From a virus, in the IMG/VR virus record IMGVR_UViG_3300032288_004454, positions 1-24,366 of that record: a stretch of DNA of 24,366 nt; one strand, written 5' to 3'. Below the pieces are notes generated by a model, which made no database searches, had not been told where the DNA came from, and saw only the letters and a list, made by a program, of their open reading frames with translations. The position numbers were made by a program, and so were the translations under genes. This document shows, piece after piece, positions 16,822 through 24,366 of the stretch (position 1 is the first letter of the stretch; each line of letters starts with the position of its first letter).

Positions 16822-19800
16822 TGGCAAAAAGAAAAGTTCCTATTCAGGCTGCAAGTGGTGCAGAAACATTTAATGACAATCTCGTAGGGGTACAAATCAC
16901 TACGGGTACCGCTCAGTTGGCCAATACGAACTTTGGGTTAGATAGTGGTATCGTCCAAAAGGATGATAAAAATTTCACAACTAATCCATTTTCAACCTTT
17001 TTAACGTTAGAAGACTTAACAGGTAAAACTAACAATTCTGTGGTTCAAGAATATATTGAATCACAAAAATCAAAAGATTTAAAATTTAAAGACAATTTAA
17101 ATGATGCTGGTAAATCTTTATTTGGTTCATTAAAGAAAAGAATATCTGTTGCGGTACAAGATATTATTAAACATTTTCCTGCTGCAATTTTAGTTGACAA
17201 AAGTAGCCCTACAACATTAAGTGGATTTACTGCTTATAATGTAAGCTACGACCAGTCAACTAATACAACATCAATGAAAATTGAAACAGCAATGTTTTAT
17301 AATCCATTTGGTATTGTTTATAAAAAACCAAAAAGCAACACTTTAGTAACTTCAAATAACCCAATTAGAGATTTTTATTCATCATATACAAATTATGTTA
17401 TTGAAGTCAACACAAATAAGTTTAACATTATTCAATACGTTGAACCGAATACAGATGGTGTAATCACTTTAAAAGTGAGTGGTAAAGCATTTACTGGTAC
17501 AACAACAAATACAAATATATTAATCAAACCTAACGACATTATAGTCGAAGAGTTTTTTAATAATTTAGATGATTTAAAAGAGAGTTTATTAAGAAGAGAT
17601 ACTACACCAATATATAGCGCAACATTTTATGTACCAAGAGATAGAAACGATGGTACAAGTACAGATTTATCACCTTTAACATATACATGGCCAGCAGCTA
17701 AAGACAATTGGAATATCCAAATTGTCGGTATAGAATTTGATAATTACCTATCTGATTTAAGTGATGTGGCAACAGAGATTGATAACTATAAATCAAATTT
17801 ATTTGTTAGATTCTTATCGTCCCCACAATTATACGAATTTGATACACCAGATCAAAAGACAGAGGCGGTATTTCAAATATATGGACAGAGCTTCGATAAG
17901 GTAAAAAAATATATCGACAACATTGCTCACATGAGAAATGTAAGTTATGATGGTGTAAATAATTTACCTGATATATTATTAAAAAATTTAGCAACAACTC
18001 TTGGTTTAGATAGTATTAATTTGAGTGACGAAAAATCACTTAATGAATTATTGTATTCAAAATCAACATCGCAATACGCTGGTGTTTCTGGTGATATGTC
18101 ACCAATTGAAGCAGAATATGAATTTTACAGAAGATTACTAGTTAATCTTTCTTACATATATAAATCAAAAGGAACTCGAAAGTCTTTAGAATTTTTCTTA
18201 ATGTTTTTGGGGGCACCAGAACCATTAATTAAAATAAACCAATATGTCTATGAAATAAAATCATTTCCTAATTCACCAACATTAGAATCTGATATTAAAG
18301 ATGTTTTGGCTGGATTAGATTATAAAAACGTAGTAACCGGATACACGTTTAATTCAACAGGGTACACATACTTAACAGGTCAAACTAGTAGTTCATTTAA
18401 TTATAATAGGTCAGGTTATCCAGTAAAACAAAATAGTTTATTTCCACAAGCGATATCTGGAACAACCGGTGAAATATTTTTTCAAAAAGGTTCTGGTTGG
18501 TATGAGACCACATTAGACCACAGATCACCATTAGTTGTTGATTTTGATAAATCTGTATTAACAGGAAAAACAAAATTAACATATACTAAAAACGCGCAAT
18601 ACACATATGGTGAAGATTACTTTAATGTGTATAGAAATTTACCGGGCTTGAATACTGGTTACGAAATTGAAAGTACAATTGATAATGTTAAAACAGAACT
18701 TTTAAACACAAATAATTCTTTAATTTTTAATAGAAAAAATATTAGTGTCTACTTGTCATCAGCACAAGCTTTAGATTATGATATTTGGAGAAAATCGAGA
18801 GAGCTTGAATTATCATTTGGTACTGCAACATTATTACCACAAACCGGTATTACTTTTGCAGAATTCTTACAAAATACTGTAACAACACAAATCACAAATT
18901 CAAATATAATAAAATATAAAAAGAATTATATTAGATTAGAAGATGTTATAAGTGATTACCTATCGAAAACAGCATTTAGACCATTTAACATTGGTAATGT
19001 TAATGAATTTATAGAAAAAATGAGTCCTAATTGGACAAGTGTTTTAGATCAATTAATACCAGCTACAACATTATGGACAGGTGGCAATTTAATTGACAAT
19101 AGTATTTTTAATAGACCCAAGTATCAATACAAATTTGGTTGTCAACCATCAATAATAAATGAATATTTAACACCAATTTTACCTATTGAAGTCACGGGTA
19201 TAACAGATTATTGGGAATACAGAATTAGTGAAGCTAACTATCAAAAACGCTTTTCTTCTGGTGTTACTTGGAATGGTATATCATTTTCAGGTGAAACAAA
19301 TGCCTTAGGTGAATACAAGTATGACGGGTATCTTCAAATAGTACCAGTTATTGATGTAAATGGTATAACATATTCTGGTAACACAAATGATACTAAATAC
19401 CATGTAAGGGTATCTGGTTATCTATCAAATACAACTGGAACAACAACAAATGCAAGGTTATACAAGACACCAACAGGAACATCTATTGGTGATTTATATG
19501 ATTTAGTTGGTGACACAACAAACCAAATTGACCCTGATTATAATGCAATTAGATTATTATGGAAAAAAGCAGTTGAAAATATAATTAATGATTTTATAAA
19601 TAAATCACAAACCATAAATGACTATGGCGTAATTAGCACGTATAATCCATATACAAACGCTTCAGGCAGTACATCAACATTAAGATTTAAAAAAATAGTA
19701 TCTTATGAATATTTTATAGATGATAATAATGTTGAAAGATTAAAATTAACTTCATTTAAATATGGACCAAACGATTGTACAGATATAATTGATTTTTATC

Positions 19801-22151
19801 TTGATAATGAAGTTTTTGGTAATAATGATTCATTTACTTGTATATTAACTAATGGTTCCGCAGAATATCAATCAATACCACCTACCCCAACTCCAACCCC
19901 AACAATTACACCGACACCTACGGTTACGCCTACATTAACTTCAACACCTACGGTTACTCCTACGGCAACGCCAACAAGTACACCAACTATTACACCTACA
20001 TTAACTTCAACACCTACGGTTACACCAACGGTAACACCAACACTTACTATAACAAGTACACCAACTGTAACACCAACACCTACACCAATAGATTGCACTT
20101 TCGATATTGTTCTTAACGTACTTACACCAACTCCAACCCCAACACCAACATCTACACCAAATACACCAACATTTACACCAACCCCAACTCCAACAAGTAC
20201 ACCTACACCAACACCAGTAGATTGTGCTTTTGATATAGTTCTTAACGTACTTACACCAACTCCAACTCCGACGCCAACATCAACACCAAATAGCCCAACA
20301 TATACCCCAACCCCAACACCTACAGGCACACCTACACCAACACCGGTAGATTGTGAATTCGATATTGTTCTTAACGTACTTACACCAACTCCAACCCCAA
20401 CTCCAACAGTAACATCTACACCAACACCAACGGTTACATCTACACCAACTGTAACACCAACAGCCACACCTACAGTAACACCTACACCAACACCAACGGT
20501 TACATCTACACCAACTGTAACACCAACAGCCACACCTACAGTAACACCTACACCAACACCAGTAGATTGTGCTTTCGATATTGTTCTTAACGTACTTACA
20601 CCAACAATTACACCGACACCTACGGTTACCCCAACAGGAACACCTACGGTTACACCAACAGGAACACCAACAGTTACCCCAACAGGAACACCTACGGTTA
20701 CACCAACAGGAACACCAACAGTTACACCAACTATCACTCCAACACCAACGGTAACACCGACAGGAACACCAACGGTAACACCGACAGGAACACCTACGGT
20801 TACACCAACAGCTACACCAGAACCAACACCAACAGCAACACCAACGGTTACGCCTACACCAGTTAGATATTACTACCAAGGTATAATTTGTGAATCTGGA
20901 ATATTTGGTCAATTCTATACGGAAACAAATTTAGGCGAATCGCCAAGTGTTATTGTTAAAGCATATTCATCTTTAGGGGGAGAACAAAATCAATGTTTTG
21001 ATAGTATTACTCAAATTACAACACCAAATAATAACCCAATAATTGATACGTTTGATGATTGTTGGACTTGTAACGGCACTACCCCAACACCTACACCGAC
21101 AGCAACATTAACACCAACACCAACTCCAACCTCAACAATAACACCGACACCAACCGTTACACCAACTAGAACAGCTACACCAACACCTACACCAACACCT
21201 ACACCAGTACCTGTTAATTTTACATTAACTATGAGTGCATGTGGAGCGGGAGGTAACGACCCAGGTAAAGTAACAGCAACTTATTCTAATTTTAGTGGTG
21301 GTAATGGTACATATTATGCACATAATTCAACTTGGTTTGCATCGGCCGCTGAGGCGATTGCTGGTTATTTTGACCCATTACCAATTAGTAATCCAACGAC
21401 GCTAGGTATATTACAGGTACCTTTAGGTACATGGTACTTTGCTATGAGAGATTGGTTAAACCCATCTAACGTGACTGTTAAATCAATTACAAATAATTGC
21501 GCAACACCAACACCAACACCAACACCAACATCAACACCAACTGTAACACCAACACCAACAGCAACACCATTACCGTCAGTATATAATATTGAATCTTTTG
21601 GTTATTCAACATTTAATGAGGCTTGCAATAGTCTTAACCCAACGAGTGAAGTTTACGCACTTCCAGGCACAACAGGTATGATGTATGGCTATGTGTTCTA
21701 CACTAACAGTGGTCTAAATAATAGATTTAACGGAAATGGTAATTGGTATAGAATGACTAAAGATGGTGTAACATACGCTGTTCAAATTAACACAATTGGT
21801 GAAGTACTTGACTATAGAGATTGTAGTTTATTACCAACTGAAACACCTACACCGACACCAGAACCAACATTTACCCCGACACCAACACCTACGACGACAT
21901 TTATATGTAGAGAATATAGAATTGAAAACAACGGTGAAACAACAATTGGAATAAGTTATTATGATTGTAGCGGTGTTTATCAATCAGATTCAAATTTATT
22001 AGCGGGTAATCAAATAACATTCTGTGCAAATCAATCTTATGGATTAATTGATGCGGGAGGAGGAAGTTTATTTACTTTATCCCCTTGTCTGGAACCAACT
22101 CCAACGCCAACTCCAACAGAAGGTGGTGGTGGGGAAACTCCTGCGCCTTAA
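16821..22151 (+). CDS. Giant modular tail protein: gpI-like baseplate part fused to Thr-Pro-linked cysteine modules (1776 aa)
   Basis: Residues 1-1019 form a conventional tail protein. Around 437-475 it has [20 protein letters not shown] then [15 protein letters not shown], the signature of P2 gpI/Mu gp48-type tail proteins (K-G-T, then a helix ending L-G), which bind the baseplate and hold fibres. From residue 1020 to the end it is built from Thr-Pro repeats broken by small modules. Four copies of a DC[12 protein letters not shown] micro-module have cysteines at 1092, 1135, 1178 and 1250. Four larger Cys-containing modules follow at about 1349-1420, 1463-1556, 1583-1672 and 1693-1759. The protein ends in [11 protein letters not shown]. 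Thr-Pro linkers are stiff, extended spacers, so this end probably projects from the virion and contacts the host; that is inference. No signal peptide or membrane helix is visible. The start is in a TAATG overlap with the 307-aa gene. No frameshift is seen in the repeat region. Confidence 0.75.
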   Translation: MAKRKVPIQAASGAETFNDNLVGVQITTGTAQLANTNFGLDSGIVQKDDKNFTTNPFSTFLTLEDLTGKTNNSVVQEYIESQKSKDLKFKDNLNDAGKSLFGSLKKRISVAVQDIIKHFPAAILVDKSSPTTLSGFTAYNVSYDQSTNTTSMKIETAMFYNPFGIVYKKPKSNTLVTSNNPIRDFYSSYTNYVIEVNTNKFNIIQYVEPNTDGVITLKVSGKAFTGTTTNTNILIKPNDIIVEEFFNNLDDLKESLLRRDTTPIYSATFYVPRDRNDGTSTDLSPLTYTWPAAKDNWNIQIVGIEFDNYLSDLSDVATEIDNYKSNLFVRFLSSPQLYEFDTPDQKTEAVFQIYGQSFDKVKKYIDNIAHMRNVSYDGVNNLPDILLKNLATTLGLDSINLSDEKSLNELLYSKSTSQYAGVSGDMSPIEAEYEFYRRLLVNLSYIYKSKGTRKSLEFFLMFLGAPEPLIKINQYVYEIKSFPNSPTLESDIKDVLAGLDYKNVVTGYTFNSTGYTYLTGQTSSSFNYNRSGYPVKQNSLFPQAISGTTGEIFFQKGSGWYETTLDHRSPLVVDFDKSVLTGKTKLTYTKNAQYTYGEDYFNVYRNLPGLNTGYEIESTIDNVKTELLNTNNSLIFNRKNISVYLSSAQALDYDIWRKSRELELSFGTATLLPQTGITFAEFLQNTVTTQITNSNIIKYKKNYIRLEDVISDYLSKTAFRPFNIGNVNEFIEKMSPNWTSVLDQLIPATTLWTGGNLIDNSIFNRPKYQYKFGCQPSIINEYLTPILPIEVTGITDYWEYRISEANYQKRFSSGVTWNGISFSGETNALGEYKYDGYLQIVPVIDVNGITYSGNTNDTKYHVRVSGYLSNTTGTTTNARLYKTPTGTSIGDLYDLVGDTTNQIDPDYNAIRLLWKKAVENIINDFINKSQTINDYGVISTYNPYTNASGSTSTLRFKKIVSYEYFIDDNNVERLKLTSFKYGPNDCTDIIDFYLDNEVFGNNDSFTCILTNGSAEYQSIPPTPTPTPTITPTPTVTPTLTSTPTVTPTATPTSTPTITPTLTSTPTVTPTVTPTLTITSTPTVTPTPTPIDCTFDIVLNVLTPTPTPTPTSTPNTPTFTPTPTPTSTPTPTPVDCAFDIVLNVLTPTPTPTPTSTPNSPTYTPTPTPTGTPTPTPVDCEFDIVLNVLTPTPTPTPTVTSTPTPTVTSTPTVTPTATPTVTPTPTPTVTSTPTVTPTATPTVTPTPTPVDCAFDIVLNVLTPTITPTPTVTPTGTPTVTPTGTPTVTPTGTPTVTPTGTPTVTPTITPTPTVTPTGTPTVTPTGTPTVTPTATPEPTPTATPTVTPTPVRYYYQGIICESGIFGQFYTETNLGESPSVIVKAYSSLGGEQNQCFDSITQITTPNNNPIIDTFDDCWTCNGTTPTPTPTATLTPTPTPTSTITPTPTVTPTRTATPTPTPTPTPVPVNFTLTMSACGAGGNDPGKVTATYSNFSGGNGTYYAHNSTWFASAAEAIAGYFDPLPISNPTTLGILQVPLGTWYFAMRDWLNPSNVTVKSITNNCATPTPTPTPTSTPTVTPTPTATPLPSVYNIESFGYSTFNEACNSLNPTSEVYALPGTTGMMYGYVFYTNSGLNNRFNGNGNWYRMTKDGVTYAVQINTIGEVLDYRDCSLLPTETPTPTPEPTFTPTPTPTTTFICREYRIENNGETTIGISYYDCSGVYQSDSNLLAGNQITFCANQSYGLIDAGGGSLFTLSPCLEPTPTPTPTEGGGGETPAP
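20091..20606 (+). repeat. Four copies of the DC[11 protein letters not shown] micro-module
   Basis: Copies begin at 20091, 20220, 20349 and 20565. The first three are spaced exactly 129 bases (43 residues) apart. The fourth is 216 bases after the third, partly because of the 66-base duplication. Each encodes Asp-Cys-x-Phe followed by a hydrophobic strand, then Thr-Pro linker. The DNA copies differ at only a few bases, mostly in the variable residue after Cys. Confidence 0.95.
20416..20561 (+). repeat. 66-bp tandem repeat, 2.2 copies
   Basis: Bases 20416-20481 and 20482-20547 are identical, and 14 bases of a third copy follow before the sequence diverges. The unit is 22 codons, so gain or loss keeps the reading frame. 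Identity of the copies points to a recent duplication by slippage or recombination. Confidence 0.9.
20634..20807 (+). repeat. 24-bp repeat encoding TGTPTVTP, 4 + 2 units
   Basis: Four consecutive units run 20634-20729; after a 30-base break two more run 20760-20807. Units differ only by synonymous changes (CCT/CCA, ACG/ACA, GTT/GTA). The unit is a multiple of three, so unit number can change without breaking the frame. Confidence 0.9.
21081..21209 (+). repeat. Thr-Pro linker between modules A and B of the 1776-aa protein
   Basis: About 43 codons of Thr-Pro repeat join the module ending CWTCNGT to the one starting [12 protein letters not shown]. Shorter linkers of the same kind in this gene lie at about 21498-21570, 21834-21899 and 22095-22127. 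Confidence 0.9.
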
Positions 22152-22170
22152 TAAAATAAAATAAAATAAA
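22152..22170 (+). repeat. TAAAA pentamer repeat in the gap before the 228-aa gene
   Basis: Immediately after the stop codon the sequence is TAAAA three times plus TAAA, followed closely by the ATATTTATA element. It may act as an A-tract upstream promoter element or be slippage-generated filler. Confidence 0.85.
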
Positions 22171-22173
22171 CAA

Positions 22174-22182
22174 ATATTTATA
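22174..22182 (+). promoter_or_regulatory. Late-promoter-like element ATATTTATA before the 228-aa gene
   Basis: The exact 9-mer lies 10 bases before the ATG at 22193, the same spacing as at 15879-15887. It is preceded by the TAAAA repeat. It would separate expression of the small downstream genes from that of the giant tail gene. Confidence 0.55.
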
Positions 22183-22192
22183 AAAACAAATC

Positions 22193-22879
22193 ATGGCAAG
22201 CGTAACATTAACATACTCAGGAAATAGTCAAAATACAGGAAATTTTGACATAGAAGTTCAAAGCGTAACATCAACTTTATTTTCAAAAGTTAGCGGAGGA
22301 GGTTCCGTAGGGGGATCACCATCAATAGGTTCTACAGGTAGTACAATGAGTATTTTATTTTCAGAAAGTTCCTCAGGGCCACTTGTGGCAAATTTAGGAC
22401 TTTATAATAACGCAGGTACAAATAGATTTTATGCAACAGGTGTAACTAGAAATCAACTAACAGGAGGAACTTATACAGTATCAGGAATCACTTGTGGTGA
22501 TGATGCAATTATAGTAACAAGTAAAGGTGATGTTAATGCACAATGCACCGGAAATGTTGTTAAATCATTATCAGGTATAACTGAAACCTTACCAACATTT
22601 ACCATAACAGCAACATCAGCATTAATTAGCGGCATTTATACTGATGACATTGTAACAACTCAGGTTAATTATTCTGGTTTAACGGGTGAAGCAGCAACAC
22701 AACATTCAACACTTCAAACTTTATCGGTGGTAACCACAACATCAAATAGAATTGTAACATCACCAGCACAAACGTTGTATCATGGAACATATAAATTTGA
22801 ATTAATTCATTCCTGTCCACAAGGTAGCGCACGATCAGATGGTAAAAGTAGTGGTCTTGTCTTAACTCAATGTCCTTAA
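22193..22879 (+). CDS. Small beta-rich structural protein, 228 aa, no Thr-Pro linker
   Basis: I recognise no family. The protein is rich in Ser, Thr, Gly and Val, with short beta-type stretches (ASVTLTYSGNSQNTGNFDIE, then VQSVTSTLF), and includes a glycine/serine loop GGGSVGGSPSIGSTGSTMS near residues 35-53. Cysteines occur at about 100, 117, 214 and 227 (CGDD, QCTGN, SCPQG, QCP at the very end), enough for two disulfides. It looks like two consecutive Ig-like or fibronectin-like halves: residues 1-110, then 120-228 beginning SLSGITETLPTFTITATSA. No signal peptide or membrane helix. It is flanked by its own promoter-like element upstream and an intrinsic terminator 10 bases downstream, so it is probably a single-gene transcript, suited to a product needed in a different amount from its neighbours. 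A virion decoration or fibre part is the likely role, inferred from position. Confidence 0.65.
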   Translation: MASVTLTYSGNSQNTGNFDIEVQSVTSTLFSKVSGGGSVGGSPSIGSTGSTMSILFSESSSGPLVANLGLYNNAGTNRFYATGVTRNQLTGGTYTVSGITCGDDAIIVTSKGDVNAQCTGNVVKSLSGITETLPTFTITATSALISGIYTDDIVTTQVNYSGLTGEAATQHSTLQTLSVVTTTSNRIVTSPAQTLYHGTYKFELIHSCPQGSARSDGKSSGLVLTQCP

Positions 22880-22888
22880 TTAAAATAT

Positions 22889-22917
22889 TAAACCCCCTTT
22901 ATTATAAGGGGTTTTTT
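22889..22917 (+). terminator. Intrinsic terminator after the 228-aa gene
   Basis: AAACCCCCTT, a six-base TATTAT loop and AAGGGGTTT form a GC-cored hairpin with one unpaired C, followed by a run of six Ts. It starts 10 bases after the stop and ends before the next ATATTTATA element. The T-run is on the right side, so it terminates rightward transcription. Confidence 0.88.
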
Positions 22918-22926
22918 ATTTAATTT

Positions 22927-22935
22927 ATATTTATA
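22927..22935 (+). promoter_or_regulatory. Late-promoter-like element ATATTTATA before the 257-aa gene
   Basis: The exact 9-mer lies just after the terminator and four bases before the ATG at 22940. The terminator-element-ATG order is the clearest evidence in the window that the 9-mer is a promoter part, because a terminator here would otherwise silence the genes behind it. Confidence 0.62.
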
Positions 22936-22939
22936 GGAT

Positions 22940-23713
22940 ATGCCAGAATATTTTGCAGCAAATGTCAATATAGGGAAAAAGGGTAACTCGGTTAAAACGA
23001 TTAGTTTATACGCATGTTCTGGTTCAACTGAATCAACATGTGAAACAACTCCAATTAGCGGTTATACTGATATAAATTGGGTAACTTTTAACTATAACTC
23101 TACTGGTGTAACAATTGATGAAAATAGTTCATCAATATCAGGAATGACAATATATGTAAGTGGTTTAACATTATATAAACATACACACATTAAAGCTGTT
23201 TCCACGTCATCGTATTTTAATACATGTTCTACATCACAAATTATTCCAATTTTAAATATACCAACACCAACACCGACCCCTACCGCAACACCGATTCCAT
23301 GTTCATTTAACGCAACAATAGTTTACGGGTTACCAACAACACCGACACCTACTCCAACAGCAACACCGACATGTAGTTTTAATGCAACAATTGTTTACGG
23401 CTTACCAATAACACCAACACCTACTCCAACAGCAACACCGACCGTTACGCCAACCGTTACACCAACTGCGACATCTCTACCAAAATATAATGTTTATGAA
23501 TTATGTGGTTGGACAGATTCGAATTTACGATATAAATATATATTATATAATGTGACATACGGAACCAAAGGTTTTATTGATACAACAACTTGTGCATCAC
23601 AAGTTTCAATTTCCGGTGGTATACTATTATCAGAAGTAAATTCAACGTATCCATTAGCAATGCCAGCGGGGTCATTTGAAACCGACCCAATTTCATGTGC
23701 ATTATGTAGTTAA
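22940..23713 (+). CDS. Thr-Pro-linked modular surface protein, 257 aa
   Basis: The N-terminal ~106 residues form a head module ([15 protein letters not shown], then [16 protein letters not shown] and [13 protein letters not shown]) that resembles the head of the next gene's product. From about residue 108 come three Thr-Pro linkers separated by two copies of the micro-module [12 protein letters not shown] (Cys at 121 and 145, a 24-residue period). The C-terminal ~75 residues form a different Cys-rich module ([13 protein letters not shown] to DPISCALCS). The [12 protein letters not shown] copies mirror the DC-x-FDIVLNVL copies in the 1776-aa protein: Cys, small residue, Phe, acidic or Asn, hydrophobic strand, then TPTPTPT. 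This is a smaller version of the same architecture, so a host-contact or fibre role is inferred. The C-terminal module probably is the exposed tip. Confidence 0.72.
   Translation: MPEYFAANVNIGKKGNSVKTISLYACSGSTESTCETTPISGYTDINWVTFNYNSTGVTIDENSSSISGMTIYVSGLTLYKHTHIKAVSTSSYFNTCSTSQIIPILNIPTPTPTPTATPIPCSFNATIVYGLPTTPTPTPTATPTCSFNATIVYGLPITPTPTPTATPTVTPTVTPTATSLPKYNVYELCGWTDSNLRYKYILYNVTYGTKGFIDTTTCASQVSISGGILLSEVNSTYPLAMPAGSFETDPISCALCS
23261..23480 (+). repeat. Thr-Pro linkers and duplicated [12 protein letters not shown] unit of the 257-aa gene
   Basis: Thr-Pro tracts at about 23261-23298, 23336-23370 and 23408-23475 surround two 12-residue units starting at 23300 and 23372. The two units encode identical amino acids but differ at five codons, including TCA versus AGT for Ser, so they are not a recent copy of one another. 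Confidence 0.9.
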
Positions 23714-23737
23714 TAAAAAAATAAAAAAATAAAAAAA
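23714..23737 (+). repeat. Octamer TAAAAAAA x3 forming the whole gap before the 195-aa gene
   Basis: Right after the TAA stop, T plus seven As is repeated three times and runs straight into the ATG at 23738. There is no ATATTTATA element and no Shine-Dalgarno here. The A-rich leader may support translation, as in Bacteroidota, and the gene is probably co-transcribed with the 257-aa gene. Confidence 0.9.
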
Positions 23738-24325
23738 ATGTCAGTACCAGTAACAATAACATTAAATTCACCAGTAGGGTCACCAGGACCTTTTAGTTTG
23801 TATTCATGTATTGAATCAACTTGCTCTGGTTCATTAACACCATTTGTAACAGGTGTAACGTTAATTGACTTACAAACTGGTAGTTTTATTCCTAATATTA
23901 GTGGAAGCAATCCTACTTACGTTAAAATTAAATCTACTGGCGCAGGATGTGACTATGAAATTATTAAACCAATTACTGGAATTCCAACACCAACACCAAC
24001 ACCAACGGCTACCTCAACACCAACTGTTACACCTACACCAACAGCAACTTCAGTATTTACACCAACACCAACACCAACCGTTACACCAACACCAACACCA
24101 ACATCAACTCCGATAAGTATTTGGTATCAATTAACCAATTGCTCTGATAGTTCTATAGTATATTCAGAAGAATATCCTGAAGGCCAATTTGCAATTAATG
24201 AAAAAGTTACAACACCTGGTAATGTATGGGTAATTACTAATGTTAATACAACAACTAATCCAGGTGGCACTTTATACGCAATAACTTCAACAGGATTTAT
24301 GGGTTGCGGAGGAGTTCCAAGCTAA
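23738..24325 (+). CDS. Thr-Pro-linked modular surface protein, 195 aa
   Basis: Paralogue of the 257-aa neighbour in its head: PFSLYSCIESTCSG, TPFVTGVT, YVKIKSTGAGCDYEI and then [11 protein letters not shown], against [15 protein letters not shown] and [12 protein letters not shown] next door. The head spans residues ~1-80, with cysteines near 24, 29 and 69. One Thr-Pro linker (about 82-126) follows. The C-terminal ~68 residues form a third kind of module (WYQLTNCSDSSIVYSEEYP to STGFMGCGGVPS) with two cysteines and alternating beta stretches. It has no C-x-F micro-module. The gap upstream is only the TAAAAAAA octamer repeat, so it probably shares a transcript with the 257-aa gene. The pattern of common head, rigid linker and unlike tip suggests a set of interchangeable receptor-binding or decoration proteins; function is inferred. 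Confidence 0.72.
   Translation: MSVPVTITLNSPVGSPGPFSLYSCIESTCSGSLTPFVTGVTLIDLQTGSFIPNISGSNPTYVKIKSTGAGCDYEIIKPITGIPTPTPTPTATSTPTVTPTPTATSVFTPTPTPTVTPTPTPTSTPISIWYQLTNCSDSSIVYSEEYPEGQFAINEKVTTPGNVWVITNVNTTTNPGGTLYAITSTGFMGCGGVPS
23983..24116 (+). repeat. Thr-Pro linker of the 195-aa gene
   Basis: About 44 codons of Thr-Pro repeat with Val, Ala, Ser and one Phe join the head and tip modules. Sequence style and codon choice match the linkers in the two other genes. Confidence 0.9.
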
Positions 24326-24356
24326 ATTAGAACAAGTAGTGTAAAATAAAAAAAAG

Positions 24357-24365
24357 ATATTTATA
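24357..24365 (+). promoter_or_regulatory. Late-promoter-like element ATATTTATA at the right edge
   Basis: The exact 9-mer ends one base before the end of the window, 32 bases after the last stop and after an A-rich run. By analogy with the other four copies it predicts a further rightward gene starting within about 3-10 bases beyond the window. Confidence 0.5.
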
Positions 24366-24366
24366 A

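Larger units (their letters stand above)
19878..20861 (+). repeat. Long Thr-Pro coding repeat tract of the 1776-aa gene
   Basis: About 980 bases encode almost only Thr, Pro, Val, Ala, Ser and Gly in TP-type repeats, interrupted by four DC-x-FDIVLNVL modules. The + strand is nearly pure A and C over long stretches. Inside it lie a 66-base tandem duplication and a series of 24-base units, listed separately. The long open frame on the opposite strand here (Val-Gly repeats) is a by-product of the repeat. Confidence 0.95.

Noticed and set aside
19868-20737. A 289-aa open frame on the minus strand made of Val-Gly repeats
   Set aside because: It is the antisense reading of the Thr-Pro codons (ACA/ACC CCA read backwards), with no start context and no folded sequence. 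The same holds for the overlapping minus-strand Cys/Trp/Arg-rich frame (20280-20912) and the plus-strand His/Gln/Leu-rich frames at 20569-20754 and 23865-24116.
19878-20861. CRISPR array or integron-type repeat cluster
   Set aside because: The repeats are in-frame protein-coding units of 24, 66 and 129 bases with no unique spacers of constant length and no palindromic repeat.
23531-23538. TATAAATA on the plus strand, matching the T4 late promoter
   Set aside because: It lies within the coding region of the 257-aa gene (Tyr-Lys-Tyr codons) with no gene start nearby, and AT-rich DNA yields such matches by chance.
358-24325. Stop-codon reassignment, as in some Bacteroidota-associated giant phages
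   Set aside because: All genes are full length under the standard code, ending in TAA or TGA with sensible neighbours. The absence of TAG as a stop is notable but fits the strong TAA preference in AT-rich DNA.

Overview
The window is part of a tailed-phage genome with a contractile-tail (T4-like, myovirus) plan. All 16 genes lie on the + strand, packed tightly, and nearly every stop codon is TAA (one TGA, no TAG). The DNA is AT-rich. Gene starts have A-rich leaders and almost no Shine-Dalgarno sequences, and a small DUF5522-type protein is present. These features together suggest a phage of a Bacteroidota-like host; this is inference, because no host gene is present.

Positions 1-5693 form a replication and nucleotide-metabolism block. 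It holds the C-terminal end of a probable RecA/UvsX-like recombinase, a FEN/PIN-type 5'-3' exonuclease (T4 RNase H or PolA-N like), an unrecognised 149-aa protein, a DnaB/gp41-type replicative helicase, a monomeric class II (adenosylcobalamin-dependent) ribonucleoside-triphosphate reductase, and a 54-aa cysteine-rich DUF5522-like protein whose start overlaps the reductase stop. This set would recombine and unwind DNA, remove primers and supply dNTPs.

Positions 5723-16821 form a baseplate block: gp25-like and gp6-like wedge proteins, a 1270-aa protein with a carboxypeptidase-regulatory-like fold and a hydrophobic segment, a 598-aa protein, a 334-aa protein with a CBM5/12-like motif, a 401-aa protein with a PKD-like domain, and a 307-aa protein. 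Several genes are joined by one-base TAATG stop/start overlaps, as expected for coupled translation.

Positions 16821-24325 hold one giant gene and three small ones that look like host-contact components. The 1776-aa protein has an N-terminal ~1000-residue part containing a P2 gpI-like tail motif, joined to a long string of Thr-Pro linkers carrying small cysteine-containing modules. Two of the three following genes use the same Thr-Pro linker grammar and share a related head module. A short C-x-F micro-module recurs six times across two genes.

An exact 9-mer, ATATTTATA, sits just upstream of four structural gene starts and again at the right edge of the window, always in gaps and 3-10 bases from the ATG where the gene is visible. 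It is absent upstream of the replication genes. I read it as a late-promoter-like element implying very short or no mRNA leaders. Its reverse complement contains the T4 late promoter core TATAAATA, so its orientation is a real question. One clear intrinsic terminator lies at about 22889-22917. No tRNA, CRISPR array, insertion sequence or gap over 300 bases was seen.
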